Source: Porogramme epimiltina (Eukaryota; Basidiomycota; Agaricomycetes; Polyporales; Polyporaceae). From it: 64,000 nucleotides of DNA. Where the stretch lies: positions 1 through 64,000 of the forward strand of contig FTLJ01000455.1 of NCBI GenBank assembly GCA_900155495.1, written 5' to 3'. The notes below the pieces were generated by a model that worked only from the letters and a program-made list of their open reading frames with translations, was not told where the DNA came from and did no database searches. Shown here piece after piece: positions 24,420-34,761 of the stretch (the stretch's first letter is position 1; every line of letters starts with the position of its first letter). The position numbers and the translations under genes were made by a program.

Positions 24420-24725
24420 GCGCGACGGCCTTTTTTTGCGCGGGAGGTGCACACGATGTGTGTGCCCGCGCGTGTGCATGTGTGTAAGGGCAGAAGAATA
24501 TAAATGCGCGAACATGTAGCATCAACCAATTTTTTCCCGCTCGTTGGAACGTCTGCGACTGCGTGCTTTTGGGGAGGCCAGATTGGATGTGAGGCGTTCA
24601 TGATTGGATTGAGAGACTACAAAATACAAGGCGGACGAGATAAGACACCGGACTCCGGAGGACGTCGGTGCGAGCGGAACGGGTAGCTTCCATACTATGC
24701 AGAATGACGCGGCTTGCGGTTATCT
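24420..24725. other. Convergent 3' region
   Basis: 306 bp between the stop codons of the PA2G4-like and PCC1 genes. It contains an AATATAAA polyadenylation-like element at about 24497 on the plus strand. No coding signal was seen. Confidence 0.4.
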
Positions 24726-25215
24726 TCACGGAACGCCGGTGGTCGCCGGCGCCGGCGGCACGCGCTCCGCGTCCTCGCCAAATTCCCCGATGGTGCGGAC
24801 GACGAGGTCTACGTTCTCGAGGAACGCGTTGGACGCGAGCCGCGCGAGGCGGACGGTGAGCGTCGTGAACGTCCTGTTTACCGGCGCCTCGGAGGTCAGC
24901 CTTTCCGCCGGTAGGGGAAGGGGGGAAAAGCGGTGCTCACGCTACGAGGTCGCGCCCCTCGACGGAGAGGGCGCGGCGGACGACGTCGGGCTGGAGCTCG
25001 CGGTCGACGTCGATGACCTGCTTCGCGATCCCGGCGTGCTTTTCGGACGCGAACGGGATGCGCATCGTGCTGTGTGCGCCGTGTTTGCGCGTTGACAAAA
25101 AGTGGTCGAATTGAGCATGGGGGCATCGGCGGAGATCAAGCGCCCGCGAGAGTGCGCCTTACATGGTGTGCCACTGCACGTCGGACGGCGCGGCGGGTGC
25201 TCCTCCTCCGGACAT
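24726..25215 (-). CDS. PCC1: EKC/KEOPS complex subunit Pcc1
   Basis: Three exons assembled by phase (25215-25163, 25069-24941, 24900-24726) give 118 residues. The protein starts SGGGAPAAPSDVQWH, then TITMRIPFASEKHAGIAKQV, IDVDRELQPDVVRRALSVEG, RDLVA/LTSEAPVNRTFTTL and TVRLARLASNAFLENVDLVV. These are the hallmarks of Pcc1/LAGE3: the IPF strand, the DxE-P segment and the long last helix. Known for the family: the dimerising subunit of KEOPS, which makes the t6A modification at position 37 of ANN-decoding tRNAs and is linked to telomere maintenance and transcription. The gene is easily missed because each exon is tiny and in a different frame. Confidence 0.9.
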
Positions 25216-27372
25216 GGCGGTGGTGGCGGATGGCGGTCAAGGATTTGCTTGCTAGGACGCCGGAAATGCTTCCGTCGGGGCGACGACGCCGGCGGCTGCT
25301 GCCACTGCGCGTGGACCATCAGTGCCACCATCGCGTGCGCCGCCGCGCATCTAGGCGCCGGCGGGGTGGCGGCGCTTTGTGTTGTGTACACTGCCGCCGC
25401 CGACGGTGAACAAACGGGCGCCCTCCGCCGCCGCCCGCGTCACCGCGGCGCGCGCGGGCCCTCCGCGGGGAGCGTGGTGGCGGCCCTTCGCTACGCGACG
25501 CCCGTATTTTTAGGTCCCCGACCCTCAAGGCGCCGCCGGTACCGCGAGCGATGCATGAGGTGTGCTCCCCCGCGGGGCGCAAGCCCCGGGTGTACCCTAG
25601 GGAGGACCATGTGCGGGGGGCGTTCTGTGCCTTCTGTGCGCATGCGTAACTGTCGTTCTCTCATTTGTCGAGCGGCTGGCCATGCACGCCTCTGCGCCCG
25701 CGTAGGGGACGCATATGGTGGTGGGCCCTCGGTAGGGCTCCAAAGCCTAAGAATAGCGGGCAGATCTACACAACTCCACGTGGAGTGGTGATGGGCGCGG
25801 TGGGGCGCTGGTTGCGCCGTCTACTTCATGCGGGCGACCATCTGCCGTCCGTCGTCCTCGCCGACCGCTCCAGCCTCCGATGCTTATCCTTCTGTGCACC
25901 CCGACGGCGGTTTTCGATCGAGCCACTCTGAGCGTCCGACCGAGTCGTATCTTCAAGCAGCCCGATGGACAAAAATACCACAATCGGTGTGCTTAGTGAA
26001 TCGACCGTCGACGGAGGCATTCAGCATTGGGCGATCGATGATTGTCAAGAAAATCGTGTTATTATAATGCATTGAACGATCTGCACGAGCGGCGTGTATA
26101 TGAGCTATCTGAAGCAACGACAAGTGTCTTGGACGGACAGGCACGCCGATCGATGCATTTCCCTTATGGGGGAAATCGGGGTGGGCGAAAATAAGAGGAC
26201 GTTGTTTGTCGGTGTTGTCGCCATTTGTGATCGAAGTTGATCCCATTCCTTCCGAAAGCGGCAATCCGCTGGGTTTCACGGCGACACATGTCGACTGGCT
26301 GCCCTGCTGCAACGTCGGCCCCGCCCTCTTGCTCCTCTCTCCCTGTTTCTGCAGGATCGCCCCTGTAGGTCTCATCGGTGCGTATCGAGGCCCCGTTAAG
26401 TTGCGTTTTGCGTCTGCTCGCGATTGACTTTGGAAACAATTCCAGGGACGGCCGTCTCGGGCTCGAGAGATCGCACGCACCCCGGGCCCCCGGCCTCTGC
26501 AGCGATAACGACGAATCAACCCCTATGGCGAGCGCCGTAGGTGACCCTATGGCGACCTCCACCTCGTCAAGTTCGGGTCCGGGAGCGCCGTAATCCCTTT
26601 TTCCGCCTGGAATTTTGGGCGTCCTAGCCCCTGTCCCGCTGGCGGCGTCGCTCGTCCGTCAGCCGGGCCTCCCACTCCATCCAATGGATCTCCATGGGCC
26701 TCCGCTCTCGACGATGGCCCCCCTAGGCTCCAACCCGAGTGCGACCGTCGGACCCCCCGCTGCCCCACCAGCCCCGGAGCCTGCGTGCAGAGCCTGTGCT
26801 CGCTGCACGTCCGCCCCGCTCGGCCCAAATATAGACGGCGACGCACTCTGTGCACATGCGTGCTGATGGCCGCGGGTTGCGGACACGCTTCTCTGGAATG
26901 GGCTCGCATGGCGGGCGCATATGGGCCGTAGATGCCATCGCGCAGAGCTGCACGGACAGCTCACATGAGCGGCGCTTCGTGCGCGAGACCACGGGCGCCA
27001 CCCGCCCAAACCCCAATTCCCCGATGGATCGCGCAATCGAGCGGCGTCCCAGCGCCGCTCTTGGTGAGGTCGAATGCACACTCTATCGAGGCTCTCTTAT
27101 CGTTTTCATTAACCCAAGTGGATTCTACTCCAAGTCCTTTCGTAAGAGGCGCCGGATCCGTGGTGCCTCGCCGACCTGAACCGCAATCTAAAATGTAAAA
27201 TTAGGCGTCCGACCTCTCCACCCATCGGGGCCTCCACATCCAGACCGACCTTCGAGTTCTCGATAAAAGGTCCGCGAAATCTCGCTAAGCACCCCGTGGT
27301 CGAACTCGCCTCCCCCAGCCAGCTCCTCCCCCACTCACACCCACCCACCCCACTCATAGACAACCACACGCC
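25216..27372. other. Gene-poor 2.1-kb region upstream of the NRPS-like gene
   Basis: I found no supported gene. The left half is GC-rich (25200-25800, many gccgccg runs). The right half is of mixed composition with AT-rich islands (26040-26110). A TATA-like gataaaagg at about 27264-27272 lies about 105 bp before the NRPS-like ATG, followed by a C-rich leader (cactcacacccacccacccc). Open frames on both strands lack motifs and splice-supported continuity. Confidence 0.4.
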
Positions 27373-30300
27373 ATGTCTATCCCTCTTGCCTTCCTCCACG
27401 GCCTCCCCACCTCCGCCCCCGAGCTCTCGCTCGGCGAGCACCTCGCCGCGGCGGTCACCGACTCCGGCCGCATCTCCACTCTCCTAGACTGCCTCCCCTC
27501 CACCGATGCCCCCGCCCTCTGGTCCTCAGACACCACACGCTCCCCCCTCTCCCACGCCGCACTCCGCCGCTTCGTTGCGGCGTTCGTCCTCCCCACCTCG
27601 GGCGTCCACCACCAGCAGTTCGCGCCCAACGACCGGGTCATGGTCGTCCTCCCGACGAGCCCCGAAAACGCCGTCGCCCTCCTCGCCGTTTCCTCCTACC
27701 ACGCCTGCGCGCCCGTCAACTCGACCTGCACCGCGGGAGAGCTCTTCGACGACGCGCGTCGGTTAGGGGCCAAGGCCGTCCTCACTACCCCCGAGGCCGC
27801 CGACCGCCTCGAGCTCTCGCGGTTGCGCGACGAGCTCCGGTGCGAGGTCGTCTTCCTCCACCCCCGCGCCGACGGACCGGCCGGGTTGTTCGATCTTTCG
27901 GTCATGGGTTACGGCGCGTCCGTCGACGCCTTCGTCGAGAAGCCGTCCGCCGTCCCCTCCAAGCTCCACGGCCTCCACGACCAGTCCCTCGTACTGCACA
28001 CGTCGGGCACAAGTGGGAAGAAGAAGGTCAGTGGTTTCGTCGTGACATGCTGTGCCGAGCCCCTTTTGCTGACGACGCCACAGGTCGTGCCTTACACTCT
28101 GCGCTCGCTGATCGTCGGGACATGTGCAGTAATGCACTCCTGGGAGCTGCGGCCCGACGACGTGAACAGTGAGTAGCCGGTTTCAGATCATGTCGATCCT
28201 CAGGAGTCGGACTCTGACACATCGCCCGACCCCTCAGTGAACATGATGCCGCTCTTCCACGTTGGCGGCATTGTCCGCAACCTCTGGGCGCCAGTCTTCT
28301 CCGGCGGCAGCGCTATCATGTGCCCGGGGTTTGACAGCACCGCTTTCTGGCCGATCGTCATGGCCTGTGGGGCTACGTGGTACGTATTTTTGGGCCTCTC
28401 GCACTCCTCTTCGCAGGTATTTATTGACTTGCCGTGGCTGTGCAGGTACTACGCAGCGCCTACGATGCACTTGGCTATTCTCGGCTCCAAGCCGTCCGAG
28501 GTCGTGCCCCAGCGCGACACCAGGATGCGCATGATCGCGAACGCGGCCGGCGGACTCCTCCCGTCGCTCGCGATTCAGCTCAAGAGCATGTTCGGCGCGA
28601 TCGTCCTCCCGTCGTACGGCATGACGGAGTGCATGCCCATCGCCTCCCCGCCCACCACGTACCAGCTCGACCGCCCCAGCTGCTCCGGCCTCGCGTGCGG
28701 CCCCCACCTCTCCATCCGCGACCCGTACGACATCGAGCGCGAGTTCCCGGTCGGCACGACCGGCGCGGTCTGCGTGCGCGGCGTGCCCACCTTCGACGGG
28801 TACGAGACGAGCCCCGGCGCGCCCCTCGACACGTCCGCCTTCTCCTCCGAGGGCTGGTTCGAGTCCGGCGATGTCGGCTACATGGACGCGGACGGCTACC
28901 TCTACATCACCGGCCGTTCGAAGGAGATCATCAACAAGGGCGGCGAGGTCATCTCGCCGTTCGAGATCGAGGAGGCCATCTCCACCCTCGCCGCGGGCCG
29001 CGTCAAGGCCACCATCGCGTTCTCCATCCCCCACGACGTGCTCATGGAGACGATCGGCGTCGTGATCGTCCCCGCGCCCGATGTGCCCCGCATCGGCCTC
29101 CCCGACCTGCTCGACCTGCTCAAGGCCCAGCTGCACCCGTCCAAGTGGCCGTTCGCGATCGTCTACATGGACGATCTCCCGAAGAACGCCGCGGGCAAGC
29201 CCCTCCGCATCAAGCTCGCGGAGCGGCTCGGCATCACGCTCCTCACGGACCACACGCCCGCCATCGAGCGTCACTACGAGGCCGAGGTCCCGTCCAAGGA
29301 CGTGCCCCTCTCGACGCCCATCGCGTGCTCCGCCGTCTCCGCTAGCGCGGAAGCCGTCGAGCAGGCGATCAAGAACATCAACGGTGTCGACGAGGTTGCG
29401 GTCCGCCTCCCCAAGGACGGCATCTTCGAGGCCCTTGTCGCGGTCCTCCCCGCCTCCCCCCTCGAGCAGCCCCTCACCGCCACCTCCATCGCCGAGGCGC
29501 TCGCCGCCGTCCTCCCCGGGTACGCCCTGCCGCACCCGCTCCACGTCGTGCAGGAGCGCCTCCCGCGCAGCGCAGACGGCGCGGTCGACTGGGAGCGCAT
29601 GGAGGCCGAGCTCGCGCGCCGCGGCGCGTCCACCCTCTCCCCGCACGCGCAGACTGTCCGCAAGATCGTCGCGGACCTGCTCGAGCGCGACTGCGCGGCG
29701 ATCACGGCCGAGAGCGACTTCTTCCTGCTCGGCGGGAACTCGCTCCTGCTCGGGCGGCTTGCGCACCTCATCCGCAAGGAGACGGGCGCGTCGGTGCGCG
29801 TCGCGGACATCTTCGCGCGCAGCACGATCGACGGCATCGCCGCGCTCGTCGAGGCCGCGTCGAAGCCCGTGTTCCGCGAGACGGAGCTCGGCAAGCCCCA
29901 CAGCGGCCGCACGAGCATCGCGTCGACCGCGGAGGGCTCCACCGACGACGAGGGCCACGGGCGCAAGGAGAAGGGCCGCGTGCGGATCCAGTCCGAGGCG
30001 AGCAGCATCGTCGACGTGCCCGCCCTCTCGTACGGCGACTTCGAGGCCGGCGCGGACAAGCACCGCGGGCAGACGCACCCGCTCTCGCTCCTCGTGCAGG
30101 CCATCCCGCTCGTCTTCTTCTACCCGCTCAAGGTCGGCTTCACGTGGGCGGGCATCGTCTTCATCCTCTCCCTCTTCACGCACTTCATCTCGGACGTGTT
30201 CTGGGAGCGACTCGGTGCGCTCCTCACGGCGATCGTCGGCGCCCGCCTCGCTGCGCGCATCGTCATGCCCCTCTTCGCGATCGCGTTCAAGTGGATCGTC

Positions 30301-32614
30301 ATCGGCCGCTACAAGGCGGGCTCGTACCGCTTCTGGAGCGCGTACCACCTCCGCTGGTGGCTCACGAACCAGTGCCTGCGCATCGCCGGCCGCGGCGTGT
30401 TCGCGGTGCACCCCGCGCTCGAGGTGCTCTACTACCGCATGCTCGGCGCGCGCATCGGCAAGGGCGTCCGCATTAGCCCCGACGCGCGCCTCGCCGAGTT
30501 CGACCTCCTCACGCTCCAGGACGGCTGCACGATCGACAACGCGCTCGTGCGCGGCTTCTGCGTCGAGCGCGACGGCTTCTTCCGCCTCGACCGCGTCGTC
30601 GTCGGCCGCGACGCGACGATCAACACGTACACGCAGGTCTCGCCCGGCGCGGTCATCCCCGACGGCGCGACGTTCGGCCCGCACGCGTCCTCGCACGACG
30701 AGCCCTCGCCCGACGGGCACGCGCAGTACAACCGCGCGGCGGTGCGCCAGCCGCACTGGCTGCTCAAGCTCCTCGTCGCGTGGCCGCTCATCCTGCTCGT
30801 CAAGTTCGCGGCGCACCTGCCGTGGTTCGCGGCGCTGTACATGCTCCTCTCGCAGGCGCCGCCAAAGGGCAACTTCAACGCGCTCGAGCGCGTCATCGTC
30901 TGGTTCTCGTCGCCGCAGCGCGTCGCGTGGCACAGCTGCGCGCGCATCGTGCGCGTCGTCTGCCCGCCCGTCTTCCAGGTCGTGTTCGGCATCGTGCTCA
31001 AGCGCGTCATGGGCCTCAACCGCGAGTGCGCGGCCACAGACGCGTCGCAGCTCGCGCTGCTCCGCCGGTACATCAACGCGCGGCTGCTCGGGCGCGACGC
31101 GCTCAAGCGCGCGTTCGACATCCTCGGCACGCACTACGAGGCGACGTCGCTCGTCTGGCGCGCGATGGGCGCGAAGGTCGGCAAGCGCGTGTACTGGCCC
31201 GGCTCCGGCGTGCACTGCCCCGACCCCGAGCTCTTCGAGGTCGGCGACGACGTCGTGTTCGGCTCGCGCTCCGAGGTGCTCACCACCGACGGCGTCGGCT
31301 CCGGGCGCGTCGTCGTCCGCGCGGGCGCGATGGTCGCCGACCGCGTCGTCCTCCTCCCCGGCACCACCGTCGGCAAGCGCACGGTCATGGGCTCGGGCTC
31401 GCTCGGGCGCCGTGGCTCGGCGTACGAGGACGGCTCGGTCTGGATGGGCTCCGAGGGCGGCGAGGCCGTGTGCTTCAAGGCCGGCGCGAAGCTCGAGGGC
31501 GACGACGACTCGTCTACGGTGACGCCCTTCGGCCGCGCGTTCTACGAGCGCAAGGCGTCCTTCTTCGTGCTGCCCTACCCCCTCCTCGTCCTCATCAACG
31601 TCCTCGTCGCCATCCTCTGCGCCGGCTACTGGTCTATCGCCGCCGTCGTCGGCACGCAGGTGCTCAACCTCCTCCGCATCCACCTGCCGCAGCTCGACCT
31701 CTTCCGCAGCGGCCCGCGCCAGCCCTTCGTCCTCTTCGGCCTCATCTCGTGCTGGTTCGTCATCACGCTCACCATCCAGGCGCTCCTCGCGCTCGCGTGG
31801 GTCGTCGTCGCCAAGTGGCTCGTCATCGGCCGCCGCGCGCAGGGCTCCTTCGACTGGGACAAGAGCTCGTACTGCCAGCGCTGGCAGCTCCACCTCGTCC
31901 TCGCCCGCCCGCTCTACCGCGGCTACGGCAACGGCGGCGTGCTCGGGCCCCTCACCGGCTCCGCGTACATCGTCTGGTTCATGCGCGCGCTCGGCGCGAC
32001 CATCGGCCGCGACGTCTCCCTCTGGGCGAGCGGCCGCGTCGGCCTCATGACCGAGCCCGACCTCGTCGAGCTCGGCGACCGCGTCGCGCTCGACGACTGC
32101 TCCGTCGTCGCCCACGTCAACTCGCGCGGCCACTTCTCCCTCAACAAGCTCCACATCGCGTCATCGTGAGTCTCCCCCCAATCCTACCTTTCCCACCCAC
32201 CGTGCTGACTTTACGTCTCTCTCTTCTCACAGATGCGCGATGCGCTCCGGCTCTCGCCTCCTCTCCGGCGCGTCGATGGAGGAGGGCTCCATGCTCCTCG
32301 AGCACACGCTCCTCACCTCGGGCGAGGTCGCCGAGTCCGGCGGCGTGTACGTCGGGTGGCCCGCGCGCCCGCTCGACCAGGAGACGTACATGCGCCGCCT
32401 GTCGGCCGTGCAGATCACCGCCGCGCTCGACTCGAGCGCGCGCTACACGAAGCTGCAGCGCGCGCACAGCGACCTCGAAGCGGAGAAGCGGCGGCTCGAC
32501 AAGAAGATCGAGGTGCACCAGCGCGAGCTGCGCGAGGCGCGCCGCCGCGTGGAGGGCATGCTCCGCGCGGCCGAGGGGATGCGGCGCTCGAGTGCCCCCT
32601 CGCCCACGCAGTGA
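27373..32614 (+). CDS. NRPS-like enzyme of epsilon-poly-lysine synthetase (Pls) layout
   Basis: Five exons (27373-28026, 28084-28168, 28238-28379, 28446-32165, 32233-32614) give 1,660 residues. The adenylation domain has the P-loop LHTSGTSGKKK/V, then PLFHVGGI, YGMTECMP, SGDVGYMDADGYLYITGRSK and the catalytic-lysine motif PKNAAGKPLR. A second, lysine-less copy of the C-terminal lobe ends LPRSADGAVDW. The carrier domain has FFLLGGNSLLLGRL, with the phosphopantetheine serine at about residue 723. From about residue 837, membrane segments (PLVFFYPLKVGFTWAGIVFI, LLKLLVAWPLILLVKFAA, FFVLPYPLLVLINVLVAILC, FGLISCWFVITLTIQALLAL) alternate with three hexapeptide-type soluble domains (LGARIGKGVRISP, MGAKVGKRVYWPG, LGATIGRDVSLWA). 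A coiled coil ends the chain. The bacterial enzyme with this plan makes epsilon-poly-lysine, but the product here is unknown. Confidence 0.88.
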
Positions 32615-34761
32615 GCGGCGCGGGTCGGGACGTGTTCTAGACGGTTACTGTAGATTTTTTCTCCCTCTTAGATGCGCTTTTGGGCGGTGTATCGCTATCT
32701 CCGTTGTATCTGGGCTGTCGTGTATCATTTGTTGTAGCATACTTATCACTGGGACGGAATGACATGGTTGTCTTTCAAAACACTTTTGGTCTGACGCGTG
32801 CGCCAATGAGGAGCCTCGGATTGGGAGCGCGAGCGGTGGGAAGATGAGCGGCTCGCTTCTCTTCTCTTCTCCTTCTCCGACGTCCTCAGCTTCTCGTGGC
32901 ACTGGACTGGTACTCCCAGAGACTTTGGAACCTTCTCTCAACCAGGGACCGCTCTCATTGTTCGTACTTGGCGAGATTATGGCCTCCGCCGGACTTTGCG
33001 ACGGCGTTTGCGCTCGTATCCGCTTGACGTACAGGGTATTCACCTTGTAGAAGAGATCGGAGCTGCGAAGTTCGACTGTGTAGGGCGTACAAAGGTGGCT
33101 GACATGTGTGAACCACGGATGATCAAAGTCATGAAGATGTTTCTAAGGGTCCCTGCGCGGGACCTCAGACTCTCACCGCGGGTGATGACAAACGGTGAGA
33201 GGTCTTCGGCCAGCTCAGGTGACGTCAACCCTGACGATCACTCTACCAGCCTCACGGGGTTACCACTGTGTACCAGTGATTAATCTCCGCATGCGGATGT
33301 ATATGCACATATCTCTAGGCCCTTGAGAATGAGTCCGAGGTCCGAGGGGGGCGTATTTGGACTCGTTCGAACGGTGGGCCGTTCAAGTCCCTACCCAAGC
33401 TGTTGGGTAATGGTGGCGAGATGAGTTCTCAAGGCATAATCACAAACGACGTAGAGATGATCTTGCCGCACTTGTTCCACACCCATGAGACGGTGACCAA
33501 CGGCATTTACGTCTTCAGGGGCTCTCTCCAAGATGTTTTCGAGCGCACTGTACGCACTCGCACGCGCAACTTCAAAGTTCGCTGCGCCGGGCCGTACGGG
33601 CCCCAAGCACACTAGCCCACAGTCATGAACAGGTGATTCCAGTGAAGGACTCTGAACACAACCTGTAAGTCCATCGTTCCGGTTTCCCGCCAGCGAGTAG
33701 GCATGCAATCTATGTCTGCATTCCAAACATGATACACACGCCGGACGCTCTCGTTGAGTGGGTGCATAGAGCTGCGCATATACATTCAATGCACTACTCA
33801 AGACCGCCAAACGCCAACAACGGTGGGGAGGCTTTCCAATCGTCTGTGAACACGTGAGCGCACGCGGCACACCGCTCTTCTCCCCTCCCTCGCTCCCTGG
33901 GCCGTATTCCACGCGCGCTGACTACGCCTTTCGTCCGACGCCTGCGCACAATTCACCGGATAAAGGATTTAGCCACCTTACAGCTCACGAGGGCACCGCC
34001 GTGTCGCCCGCTCCCCTGGGCCCCGGGCTGCTCACACGCATCAGGCGCGATCGACAACAACGTTCCTCAAAAATGGGCCCCGCGCACGCTCTCCGTGGAC
34101 GCGCGCGGCGCGTATAAGGCAACGCGCGGCGACGGCCCTGCCCGCGTTCCGTAACGTGCCCTCTCAGGGACGCGGGTGCAGACGCGGGCCGCTTCGGGAA
34201 ACGCTGCGCCTTGAGGGGGGCCCCGACGCGGTGGGTGGGATCGGGGCGCGTTCGCGGCGGATGCGGTGCGGACGTGGACGCGGGAGCAGACGCGGAAGCT
34301 GGAGCGGTCTCCGATCCGGGCTGGGTGGGTGCCCCGGGTGCGCGGTGTGGGTTCGCGGCGTGGGGTCGCTGGGCTCGAAGCTTATGGGCAATACCAAACG
34401 GAGGGGCGCGGGAAGCTCTCACAGTGATAGCTATCGGGACGCCCGATGGTATATTTGGGTTGGGATTCGCGGCGCACTGTATCGTGTCGGACGTTGTCCG
34501 CAGTGCATGAATGCGCCCAGTCGCCAAGTGCAACCCAAGGCTAGGTGGTGAGCGTTGAGCATAATCTCGCGGTTCGCACTGGTTGATGGGAGAGCATCGG
34601 AGCGTATATACGAGGGAACTCGTCAAGGTCGTGGCGCAAACATACTAGTACATCCGGGGCAAATAGAGTCCCGATGGGGAACCAGAGGCGAAGGTCCTGG
34701 CCTTCCACAGTTTGTTATATTTTTGCAGAATACTATCTCGGGGAGGCTGACCACTCTCTGC
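32615..34761. other. Gene-poor 2.1-kb region downstream of the NRPS-like gene
   Basis: No gene I can support. Composition switches from mixed (32.6-33.8 kb) to strongly GC-rich (34.0-34.4 kb), with a TATA-like gcgcgTATAAggc at about 34107-34119. An open frame at 33391-33912 (-) has no family match by eye. Nothing resembles a biosynthetic tailoring gene. Confidence 0.35.

Noticed and set aside
33375..33405. B-box-like ccgttcaagtccc
   Set aside because: No A box at the right distance and stems do not pair.
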